A DNA stretch of 51,109 nucleotides from CAZWKX01 sp964633975. Lineage in GTDB: Bacteria > Actinomycetota > Acidimicrobiia > Spongiisociales > UBA11373. The translations under genes and the position numbers were made by a program. The notes under the pieces were generated by a model. The model did not search any database and was not told the origin of the DNA. It worked only from the letters and a program-made list of their open reading frames with translations. Below, one piece after another: positions 15,944-22,972 of this stretch (positions are counted from its first letter, which is position 1; the number at the start of each line of letters is the position of its first letter). The stretch is taken from contig CAZWKX010000012.1 in NCBI GenBank assembly GCA_964633975.1, positions 1 through 51,109 on the forward strand. The letters run 5' to 3'.

Positions 15944-16634
15944 TGACCCAAAGCCCTTCTCGGTCGTCTCTCCTGACAACGAGCATCGGCCGGCCGCCGA
16001 TGAGCCTAGGCCGCACCCAGTCGCCGGTCTCGAGGATAGCGTCGGGTGCCAGGGCATCTCCTCGGGCCTCGTCGACCACGGCGATGATCGGAGTCGAATC
16101 CAGAACGCGGGATACTTCGACTCGTCCCACCAATTCTCTGATGCCGGGCAGGCCGATGTAGCGGCCGTCGTTGCCGTCGGCGCGCAGCGCCGCGGCGCAC
16201 AGCGCACCGATGACGCCGGACCCCGCCCCGGCGATGGCGACCAGCCGTATTCCCTCGACGGCGGCGAGATGCTCCGCCTCGGAGCGGAGCACGGTGCCGG
16301 CCTGGGCGCGCCTGGCGAATTCGAGCACGGGCTCCGGAGGTGCCCCGGCCAGAAGGGCGAGTCCGGGGTCGGCGCCCGCGGTCGCGTGTCGCCGTAGGAA
16401 CTCGGTGGCGAAAGCCTCGAGGTCGGCGGCATCGTCGGCGTCCACCGCGATGGCGGCCGCAGAGTTGTAACGGGTAGCCGCTGCCCCCGTGTGCAGCTGG
16501 TGCCGGGTCACGCCTCGCGAGCGGCCTCTGCCTGCGGCCTCGATCTCGTCGGCGAGCAGCCGGGCCGTGTAGCCGGTGCCCCGGCTCTGGAGATCGTCGG
16601 TGTCGTCGATGCCGAGAGTCAGGGGGCTACTCAA
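15915..16634 (-). CDS. TiaS-like domain protein (GIDDTD motif)
   Basis: A 239-residue protein beginning MSSPLTLGIDDTDDLQSRGTG. The GIDDTD-x-GT pattern is the hallmark of the N-terminal domain of archaeal TiaS, the tRNA-Ile2 agmatinylcytidine synthetase. A Gly/Ala-rich segment follows at about residues 130-150 (IAGAGSGVIGAL). Archaeal TiaS is about 420 residues long and continues with OB-fold and zinc-ribbon tRNA-binding parts that are absent here. Bacteria use lysidine (TilS) instead, so a different substrate is likely. It overlaps the lipoprotein gene (8 nt) and the membrane-protein gene (29 nt). Function unknown. Confidence 0.55.
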   Translation of the reverse strand: MSSPLTLGIDDTDDLQSRGTGYTARLLADEIEAAGRGRSRGVTRHQLHTGAAATRYNSAAAIAVDADDAADLEAFATEFLRRHATAGADPGLALLAGAPPEPVLEFARRAQAGTVLRSEAEHLAAVEGIRLVAIAGAGSGVIGALCAAALRADGNDGRYIGLPGIRELVGRVEVSRVLDSTPIIAVVDEARGDALAPDAILETGDWVRPRLIGGRPMLVVRRDDREGLWVNADVPLPKD

Positions 16635-17067
16635 CGACGATCTCGCTGACGTCGCGAACCCATCTCTCCCGGGGCAGGTCGTCGGCTGCGAGCTTCAGGG
16701 TGCCCTGGTTGGTGACGTCCAGGATCCAGCCCTCGTCCACCTCGGCTGCATCGATATCGAGGACCACGTCGAAGGCGCGGTCTTCTCCCTTGCCGGTGAC
16801 TTCACCATGGTCCCAGCCGGCAACACCCGACGCCTCGAGCACGTCGAGCAGCAGATACCCGTCCTGGGCCTGCCCGTCGAGGTCCATTGCGGCCCGTGGC
16901 ACCTCGGCGGCGAGCTGATCGAGAGTCCATTCTGCGACGGTCTGGGCCTGCGTCACCCGGAGAACGATGCCCTCTCCAGTAGGTGCGTTGTCGGCTGCGT
17001 CGTTGGAGCAGCCGGCGAGAGCCACGAGGAGCACGGCCGTCATCGAGATACGCCGAAGTTGGATCAA
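16627..17067 (-). CDS. lipoprotein with SUOX-like (oxidoreductase molybdopterin-binding) fold
   Basis: A 146-residue predicted lipoprotein (signal MIQLRRISMTAVLLVALAGC, lipid on Cys20). The mature part (ILRV-type strand, then WTLDQLAAEVP, then DGYLLLDVLEASGVAGWD, then WILDVTNQGTLKLAADD) resembles the shortened sulfite-oxidase-like domain in which no molybdopterin cysteine is present. The TTG start at 17067 is chosen because GGGAGGAG lies 7 nt upstream; an in-frame ATG at 17043 lacks a ribosome-binding site. It leads the three-gene operon. A CATAAT hexamer at 17095-17100 (minus strand) could be its -10. Confidence 0.55.
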   Translation of the reverse strand: MIQLRRISMTAVLLVALAGCSNDAADNAPTGEGIVLRVTQAQTVAEWTLDQLAAEVPRAAMDLDGQAQDGYLLLDVLEASGVAGWDHGEVTGKGEDRAFDVVLDIDAAEVDEGWILDVTNQGTLKLAADDLPRERWVRDVSEIVVE

Positions 17068-17173
17068 GGCTCCTCCCTGTTGGTGCTACCGGGGATTATG
17101 CCGTGGTCGCGGTGACCTCAGCACTGCAACCGGATCGCGAAAAAGAACCTCCCGGGAGACTTGTCGACATTCC

Positions 17174-17215
17174 TTGTGCACAACACCCTGTGGATTGCTG
17201 TGGAAATGTGGAACA
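17174..17215. promoter_or_regulatory. cluster of DnaA-box-like 9-mers
   Basis: TTGTGCACA (17174-17182), TGTGGATTG (17189-17197), TGTGGAAAT (17199-17207) and TGTGGAACA (17207-17215) each keep a TGTGGA or TGTGCA core close to the DnaA box. TTGTCGACA lies just before, at 17161. The cluster sits in the 370-bp gap between 17068 and 17437, which otherwise contains no supported gene. Confidence 0.3.
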
Positions 17216-17437
17216 CCGGCGGCGCATTCGATCGGTTGGCGGCACCTGGCTACAACAACGTGCGAGCCGGGCTCGAGAACCGCCAATATTCGGCCCGTCT
17301 GGGCCGGTTGACGGTCTGCTGCCTCACTCCTATGTTCGGTGATGCAAGGCCCGAGGTGCAGAACCGGTCTCGATTCTCGTTTGGGGAAGTGCGAGGAGGA
17401 GGGTCGGAGATGTTTCTCGGGCCTTAGCGCGCCAACC

Positions 17438-18325
17438 TCAACCGACGCCGAACATGAGGTCGCGCAGCTTGACCCGATGCACATCGAACGTCTCGAGGTC
17501 GATGGTGAGCGAGCCGAGGCGCAGGCCCCTCATGCCCTCGCCGGCATTGGTTATCACCCGCAGAAGCCCGTCTTGATGTTCCAGGGCGCCCAGGCCCAGA
17601 CACCGACCGGTGCCATCCATGACGCCGACCAGGACGCCGTCGAGGCTGCTCAGATCGAGGCCGGCCGGAAGAGTGGGGGCGAAGACTGTGGAGCGCACTC
17701 TCCACCGCTGCAACGGTTCGGCGAATGCCTCGGCGAATGCCTCGGACCGCTTCACTCTGCGATCTTCGGGGGTGGGAGGCCGCAAGGCTGGGTCGACGGG
17801 CGCCACCTCGACATCGGCGCTGAAGAACCGGCGCAGCATTCCCACGAGCGGCTCGAGCTCCGCGCCGCGCTGGAGGCCGATGATGACGTCGGGCCGGCAG
17901 AGAAGCGCCTTGTGGTACTTGAGTGCTTGACCGGCTACCCCGGAGATGTCGCCCGTGGTGTCGATTACGACGAGATCGACATTCCTGCGGGCCGTTTCGA
18001 CGAGCATGGAGGTGCCGACCACCTGCTGCAACACCACTCCCTCCGTCGAGTTCGACCCGACGAACTGGATGGCATCGGCGCGGCTTAGGTCGGCCGCGTC
18101 GGCCGCGGTGCCGGCGAAGTGCAGACCGATGCACGTCGGGGGTCCGGTCACCGTCTGGTCGACGTCGGCATCGATGTAGGCGGCGGTCCTCTCCGCCGCC
18201 ACCGCGGCAGCCAGGAGCTTGTGGGCGAAGGAGGTCTTGCCCGTGTCCCTGGCCCCAATGAGCATGGCGACTCCACGGCGACGAACGACATCGTCGACGA
18301 GTCCTTCGTGGATGTCGGCGGCCAG
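17438..18325 (-). CDS. CLP1-like P-loop polynucleotide kinase family protein
   Basis: A protein of about 295 residues with a CLP1_P-type kinase domain. The Walker A motif GARDTGKTS lies near residue 24, a Walker-B-like strand is VDLVVIDTTGDISG, and DADVDQTVTGPPTCIGL resembles the GQ-x-x-GxPG region of CLP1/Grc3/Nol9 RNA 5'-kinases. In those enzymes ATP phosphorylates a 5'-OH. The start is uncertain: between the promoter TACAAT (18349-18354) and the P-loop there is no in-frame ATG, GTG or TTG that leaves the first beta strand intact. A CTG at 18325 behind GAGGAG is the best candidate. It is divergent from the SAM-hydrolase gene. Confidence 0.65.
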   Translation of the reverse strand: MAADIHEGLVDDVVRRRGVAMLIGARDTGKTSFAHKLLAAAVAAERTAAYIDADVDQTVTGPPTCIGLHFAGTAADAADLSRADAIQFVGSNSTEGVVLQQVVGTSMLVETARRNVDLVVIDTTGDISGVAGQALKYHKALLCRPDVIIGLQRGAELEPLVGMLRRFFSADVEVAPVDPALRPPTPEDRRVKRSEAFAEAFAEPLQRWRVRSTVFAPTLPAGLDLSSLDGVLVGVMDGTGRCLGLGALEHQDGLLRVITNAGEGMRGLRLGSLTIDLETFDVHRVKLRDLMFGVG

Positions 18326-18348
18326 GGCGTCTCCTCTTCGGGGCGCCG

Positions 18349-18354
18349 ATTGTA
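18349..18354 (-). promoter_or_regulatory. -10 hexamer TACAAT
   Basis: A near-consensus -10 on the minus strand, upstream of the CLP1-like gene. It is followed by GAGGAG and the proposed CTG start. Confidence 0.5.
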
Positions 18355-18391
18355 TGCCTGCGGCCGGGTGAAGCAGCCGGCCCCTGCTGGG

Positions 18392-18397
18392 TATGCT
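18392..18397 (+). promoter_or_regulatory. -10 hexamer TATGCT
   Basis: It lies 9 nt before the ATG of the SAM-hydrolase gene. With the TACAAT on the other strand it forms a divergent pair about 40 bp apart. Confidence 0.5.
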
Positions 18398-18406
18398 GCA
18401 GCCGCC

Positions 18407-19225
18407 ATGAGTGAGCCTGCTCTTCCCGTCGCTTTCCTTTCCGACTACGGGCTGGTGGACGAGTTCGTCGGAGTGGTGCACGGGGTCGTGGCACGCATCG
18501 CTCCCGAGGTGCATGTGCTCGATGTCACCCACCAGATCCCGCGAGGCGACGTGCGCGCCGGAGCCCTGGCCCTGCTCCGCGCCGTGCAGTACCTGCCTCC
18601 CGGTGTGGCGCTGGCCGTAGTCGATCCGGGTGTCGGCACTGGCAGGCGGGGCATCGCCGCCTCAACTCCATGGGGTTATTTCGTGGGCCCGGACAACGGC
18701 CTGTTGGCCCCGGCGGTGGCCGTGGTCGGGGGGGCCGAGCGTGTGGTCTCACTCGAGGATCCGCGCTTTCGTCTGCCCAGCGAAGGCGCCACTTTCGACG
18801 GCCGGGACGTGTTTGCCCCCGCCGCCGCCGTTCTCGGCGCCTCCAGGGCCACGCTCGATGATCTCGGGCCCGACGTCGCCGCCGAGTCGATCGTGCCGCT
18901 CCTGCTGCCCTTGGCCGACCTGGGCGAGGACGTGGTGAGAGGGGAAGTGTGGTGGGTCGACGGTTTCGGAAATGCCGAGACCAACGTTGCCCCTGATGAC
19001 CTGCGCACCCTGGGACTCGACGTCGGCGACGTCGTCGCCGTCGAGATAGGGCGGGCGGTGCACGAGATGGAGTGGCGCGACGGCTACGGCGAGCTCGAAG
19101 GGTTCGGTGTGGTGAACATCGATTCGTACGGCATGGTGGCGGTGGCCGTTCCCGGGGGCAGGGCCGACGAGGTCTTCGGACTGTCCACCGGCGTTCACAT
19201 CGGCTTCAGGAGGCCGTCGGGATGA
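18407..19225 (+). CDS. SAM hydrolase (SAM hydroxide adenosyltransferase, DUF62)
   Basis: A 272-residue member of the DUF62/duf-62 SAM-hydroxide adenosyltransferase family, related to fluorinases and chlorinases, which cleaves S-adenosylmethionine to adenosine and methionine using water-derived hydroxide. Signatures are FLSDYGLVDEFVGVVHGV at residues 10-27, VVDPGVGTGRR at about 71-81 and GPDNGLL at 94-100; the C-terminal domain has WWVDGFGNAETNV. The fluorinase-specific loop is not seen. The ATG at 18407 is supported by the TATGCT 9 nt upstream. The gene downstream (CxxC protein) starts 31 nt after the stop. Confidence 0.88.
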   Translation: MSEPALPVAFLSDYGLVDEFVGVVHGVVARIAPEVHVLDVTHQIPRGDVRAGALALLRAVQYLPPGVALAVVDPGVGTGRRGIAASTPWGYFVGPDNGLLAPAVAVVGGAERVVSLEDPRFRLPSEGATFDGRDVFAPAAAVLGASRATLDDLGPDVAAESIVPLLLPLADLGEDVVRGEVWWVDGFGNAETNVAPDDLRTLGLDVGDVVAVEIGRAVHEMEWRDGYGELEGFGVVNIDSYGMVAVAVPGGRADEVFGLSTGVHIGFRRPSG

Positions 19226-19256
19226 GAGCCGGCCCGGCACCGGGTTGGCGACGCAC

Positions 19257-19502
19257 ATGAGGCGGCTCAGCGTGGTGGTAGGACCGGCCTGCTCGGGTTG
19301 CCTCTCCGGCCTGAGGCGGGTGAGGCGCTGGGCATCGCTGCTCGGGTTCGCCGTTGAGGTGGTCGACGGTGAGCGTGCCGAGAGTGAGATCCGGTCGCTG
19401 GGCCGGTGCCCGATTGTTGCCGCTTCCGACGGGAGGATGCTGGCCTCGGGAGGGCTGAAGGGCCTGGGCCGGCGGCTCCTTGTGGAACGGCTCCGCGGCT
19501 AG
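19257..19502 (+). CDS. small thioredoxin-like CxxC protein
   Basis: An 81-residue protein with an early ACSGC motif (Cys-x-x-Cys) after a hydrophobic strand (LSVVVGPACSGC) and a following helix, as in glutaredoxin/thioredoxin-like folds. The cis-proline-like position CPIVAA follows, then a short C-terminal helix. Its size matches small redoxins. The ATG at 19257 is taken as start; a TTG 12 nt upstream is an alternative. It lies between the SAM hydrolase and rex. A redox role would fit Rex but is inferred. Confidence 0.5.
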   Translation: MRRLSVVVGPACSGCLSGLRRVRRWASLLGFAVEVVDGERAESEIRSLGRCPIVAASDGRMLASGGLKGLGRRLLVERLRG

Positions 19503-19559
19503 ATAACGGCCCAGAGCGCGAAAACCGGAGCTACGGGTTCCGGGGTCTTTGGCCCCGGC

Positions 19560-19565
19560 TATATT
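19560..19565 (+). promoter_or_regulatory. -10 hexamer TATATT of rex
   Basis: It lies 8 nt before the GTG of rex and is the most AT-rich of the leaderless-type hexamers in the window. Confidence 0.5.
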
Positions 19566-19573
19566 GCGCGCTT

Positions 19574-20197
19574 GTGAAGAACCGGCTTCCCGGAATAACC
19601 GTCCAGCGTCTTCCGCTGTACCTGAAGTGCCTCGACGACCTACCCGCCGGTCAGGTTCAGGTCTCGTCGGAGGAGCTCGCCGCCCGGGTGGGGCTCAACG
19701 CGGCCATGGTGCGGAAGGACCTCTCCTACCTCGGCTCGTACGGTGTGCGTGGAGTCGGCTATGACGTCGAGCATCTCCGCTTCCACATCAAGCAGGCTCT
19801 CGGCCTCAACAACAAGTGGCCCATAGTGATCGTGGGCATCGGCAATCTGGGCCGGGCGCTGGCCAACTTCGATCGTTTCAGCAGCGAGGGCTTCCACGCC
19901 GTGGGGCTCTTCGACAACGACCCGGAGAAGGTCGGGGACAGGTTCGACGGGCTCGCCATCGAACACATCGACGAGCTCCCGGCCGCAGTGGCCGACCGCT
20001 CTGCGGTCATCGGGGTCATAGCCACTCCGGCGCAGGCGGCGCAGGAGGTGGCCGATCTCCTCGCCAGGTCCGGCGTGCGTTCCATTCTCAACTTCGCCCC
20101 TACGGTCATCAAGGCGCCGCCGGGGGTGAAGGTTCGCCAAGCGGACTTCTCCACCGAGATGCAGGTTCTCGCCTTCTATCTCCATCAGCAGTCCTGA
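19574..20197 (+). CDS. rex: redox-sensing transcriptional repressor Rex
   Basis: A 207-residue Rex. Its N-terminal winged helix binds DNA (VSSEELAARVGLNAAMVRKDLSYLGSYGVRGVGYDV), and the Rossmann domain senses NADH/NAD through IVGIGNLGRAL (Gly88, Gly90, Gly93) and FDNDPEKVG. Rex represses respiratory genes such as cydABCD, nuo and its own gene in actinobacteria until NADH rises. The start is the GTG at 19574, 8 nt after TATATT. It lies about 2 kb upstream of the first nuo operon. A Rex half-site-like TTGTGAA overlaps the start codon, but the second half is not conserved. Confidence 0.93.
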   Translation: MKNRLPGITVQRLPLYLKCLDDLPAGQVQVSSEELAARVGLNAAMVRKDLSYLGSYGVRGVGYDVEHLRFHIKQALGLNNKWPIVIVGIGNLGRALANFDRFSSEGFHAVGLFDNDPEKVGDRFDGLAIEHIDELPAAVADRSAVIGVIATPAQAAQEVADLLARSGVRSILNFAPTVIKAPPGVKVRQADFSTEMQVLAFYLHQQS

Positions 20198-20229
20198 GCC
20201 ACGTGTGCCGCGTGCCGGCGAGGCGGCCC

Positions 20230-20235
20230 TAGCCT
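20230..20235 (+). promoter_or_regulatory. -10 hexamer TAGCCT
   Basis: It lies 7 nt before the ATG of the geranylgeranyl-reductase-like gene. Confidence 0.5.
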
Positions 20236-20242
20236 CTTCCCC

Positions 20243-21478
20243 ATGTCCTCCACACCGGAGGTGGTTGTCGTCGGCGGCGGGCCCGGCGGTGCCGCCGCGG
20301 CCTACTGGCTCGCTCGGCGGGGCCATCACGTCGTGCTGGTCGAGAAGCGGGAGTTGCCGCGGGCCAAGACCTGCGGTGACGGACTGACTCCCCGGGCCGT
20401 CCATGAGCTCCGCGAGATGGGGTTCGACTTCTCGGTGGCCGAGTTCCACAAGTGCGAGGGTCTCCGTGCCGTGGCGGGAGACCTAACCATCGAGTTGGCC
20501 TGGCCCCAGCACCCGGTGTACCCCAGCTGGGGTGGTGTGATACGAAGGATCGACCTGGACGCGCAGGTGGCGCGCCTCGCCGAGGCGCAAGGTGTTGTGG
20601 TGCGTCAGGGGACGGTGGCGCGGCCGGTGCTCGGCAACGGCCGGATAGCCGCGGTCGCCCTGATCCGTCACGGGGAGACCGAGATGGTCTTCCCACGGGC
20701 CGTCGTCGTCGCCGACGGCTCGCTGAGCCGATTCGGGCGGGCGCTTGGCGCCAGGCGCGACGTGCGCCGTCCGTTCGGCCTGGGGGCCCGCGGCTACTTT
20801 GCCAGTCCTCGGTCGGGCGACCGCTATCTGGAGAGCTACCTGGATCTCCGCCAGGGCGGTGCGGCCCTTCCGGGCTATGGGTGGATCTTCCCGCTGGGCG
20901 ACGGCACCGTGAACGTCGGCGTCGGGGTGATCTCCACCTTCCACCGCTGGAAGGAGGTGAACACCTCGGCTTTGCTCGGAGTGCTCGTTACGACCGCCGA
21001 CCCTTCCTGGGGCCTTGCCACCGGCGGTGCAATAGGCAGGCCGACGGGAGGCAAGCTGCCCATGTCCTTCTCGGTGGGGCCGGTGGTCGGCGCCAATTGG
21101 CTGCTGGTGGGCGACGCGGCGGGTGCAATCAACCCGTTCAACGGCGAGGGCATCGCCTACGCCTACGAAACCGGGCGCATGGCCGCCGAGCACCTCTCCA
21201 CGGCCCTGGGAGCGGGTGACCTCACTCGCCTGCAGGGCTACCGGCAGGAGCTGGACGACAGGTACGGCCTCTATTACAGGGTGGGCCGAGCCTTCGTGCG
21301 TCTCATCGGCCGGCCGGGGATGATGCCGTTTCTCACCCGCACCGGACTGCGCTCGCGGCCGCTGATGGAGTGGGTGATGAGGGTCATGGCCAACCTCCTC
21401 GATCCCGCCGACCGCGGAGTCGGTATGGCCGCCTACCGCCTGCTGGAACGGCTGGTCCAGGTCGGCCCCGAGCCGTAG
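20243..21478 (+). CDS. geranylgeranyl reductase family flavoprotein
   Basis: A 411-residue FAD-dependent oxidoreductase. The dinucleotide-binding GGGPGG (residues 11-16) and acidic Glu34 of VLVEK mark the FAD Rossmann fold. KTCGDGLTPRAV with Cys44 and the later GDAAGAINPFNGEGI (about 290-304) are typical of geranylgeranyl/digeranylgeranyl-glycerophospholipid reductases and mycobacterial MenJ. In actinobacteria, MenJ saturates one isoprene unit of menaquinone, the electron acceptor of complex I. Its position between rex and nuo fits that, but this is positional inference. Start ATG at 20243. Confidence 0.8.
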   Translation: MSSTPEVVVVGGGPGGAAAAYWLARRGHHVVLVEKRELPRAKTCGDGLTPRAVHELREMGFDFSVAEFHKCEGLRAVAGDLTIELAWPQHPVYPSWGGVIRRIDLDAQVARLAEAQGVVVRQGTVARPVLGNGRIAAVALIRHGETEMVFPRAVVVADGSLSRFGRALGARRDVRRPFGLGARGYFASPRSGDRYLESYLDLRQGGAALPGYGWIFPLGDGTVNVGVGVISTFHRWKEVNTSALLGVLVTTADPSWGLATGGAIGRPTGGKLPMSFSVGPVVGANWLLVGDAAGAINPFNGEGIAYAYETGRMAAEHLSTALGAGDLTRLQGYRQELDDRYGLYYRVGRAFVRLIGRPGMMPFLTRTGLRSRPLMEWVMRVMANLLDPADRGVGMAAYRLLERLVQVGPEP

Positions 21479-21591
21479 GGGCGCCTTCCCAGTGATGCGT
21501 TGAGCCTGCCGGCCTCCGTGTGGCGGCTCGCCGGGCCGTCGGCACAGGCTGCGGGCGAAGGGCCGGTAGGCACGCGAACCCGCAGGTGCTC

Positions 21592-21597
21592 TATCCT
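21592..21597 (+). promoter_or_regulatory. -10 hexamer TATCCT of nuo operon 1
   Basis: It lies 30 nt before the nuoA1 ATG, which has an AAGGGG ribosome-binding site. No clear -35 is seen. Confidence 0.45.
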
Positions 21598-21627
21598 CGT
21601 CTCCGTCACCAGGAACGAAGGGGTTGG

Positions 21628-22046
21628 ATGTCGCTGGCCAGCTACCTGCCGATCGCCCTGATGTTCCTGCTCGTGGTCGGCTTTGCCGGGATCTCACTCC
21701 TGCTCAACCGGCTGATCGCGCCGAGCTCCCCGACTCGGGAGAAGCTCGAGCCCTACGAGTGCGGCATCGTTCCTCTGCAGGAGCCGGTGCAGCGGTTCCC
21801 GGTGAAGTTCTATCTGGTGGCGATGCTCTTCGTCATCTTCGATATCGAGATCGTGTTCCTCTTCGCCTGGGCGGCCCGGTTCTATGACCTCGGCTGGTAT
21901 GGCGTGGCCGCCGTCGGGATCTTCACAGCTCTGCTGGCGGAGACCCTCGTCTACGTGTGGAGAAGGGGAGCCCTCGACTGGAACATCCCTCGCCGGGGTC
22001 GCTACCGGCGTGTCGTGGCTCCGGACTCGGGCGGGGAGGCCGCCTG

Positions 22047-22047
<1 letters not shown>
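21628..22047 (+). CDS. nuoA: NADH-quinone oxidoreductase subunit A (operon 1)
   Basis: A 139-residue membrane subunit with three helices. The conserved loop KLEPYECGIVPL contains the Cys of the ND3 loop, and YLVAMLFVIFDIEIVFLFAW is diagnostic. The basic tail (RRGRYRRVV) is longer than in E. coli. It leads a 14-gene operon and overlaps nuoB by TGATG. The start ATG at 21628 follows AAGGGG. Confidence 0.95.
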
Positions 22048-22507
<460 letters not shown>

Positions 22508-22511
<4 letters not shown>

Positions 22512-22972
22512 TAGCCCTGTTCGCCGATCTGGCGGCTCGGTTCCCGACGGCGGCTTTCTCCACCTCCTTTGGCCAGGACGTAGTGCGTGTGGAGCGCGAC
22601 GAACTTGTTGCCTTCGTCTCCGCGGCGCGGGAAGCCGGCTTCGATCTTTTTATCGACCTGTGCGCCGTCGATTACCTGAGCCGCCGGCCCCACCGCTTCG
22701 AGCTGGCGGTGAACATCGTCTCCACCGCGCAGGCGCGCCGCCTGCGCATCCTCGTAGGCATCCCCGGCGGCGACCCCGTCGCGCCTTCTCTCACTGGTGT
22801 GTTCGCCGGGGCCAACTTCTACGAACGGGAGGCCTACGACCTCTTCGGTATTCGTTTCGACGGCCATCCGGATCTGACCCGCATCCTGCTGCCGGACGAC
22901 TGGCAAGGTCACCCGCTGCGTAAGGACTCTCCGGTGGGATCGGTCCCGGTGCAGTTCAAGGAAGCACCGTGA
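22508..22972 (+). CDS. nuoC: NADH-quinone oxidoreductase subunit C (operon 1)
   Basis: A 154-residue 30-kDa-type peripheral subunit, with the family signature YEREAYDLFGIRFDGHPDLTRILLPDDW and GHPLRKD near the C-terminus. GTG start overlapping nuoB (GTGA). It is a separate gene, not fused to nuoD as in E. coli. Confidence 0.95.

Noticed and set aside
17140..17160. Minus-strand CTCCCGGGAG palindrome followed by a T-run as a terminator.
   Set aside because: The palindrome has no room for a loop and sits about 280 nt downstream of the nearest upstream gene, so termination there is doubtful.
17161..17427. An 88-codon plus-strand frame in the intergenic region.
   Set aside because: No recognisable start signal or domain, and its composition is unlike the neighbouring genes. 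The region is better described as regulatory.
19572..19595. Possible Rex operator overlapping the rex start codon (TTGTGAA half-site).
   Set aside because: Only the left half matches. The right half (CTTCC) is not TTCACAA, and the site lies in coding sequence. Left as a weak note in the rex entry.
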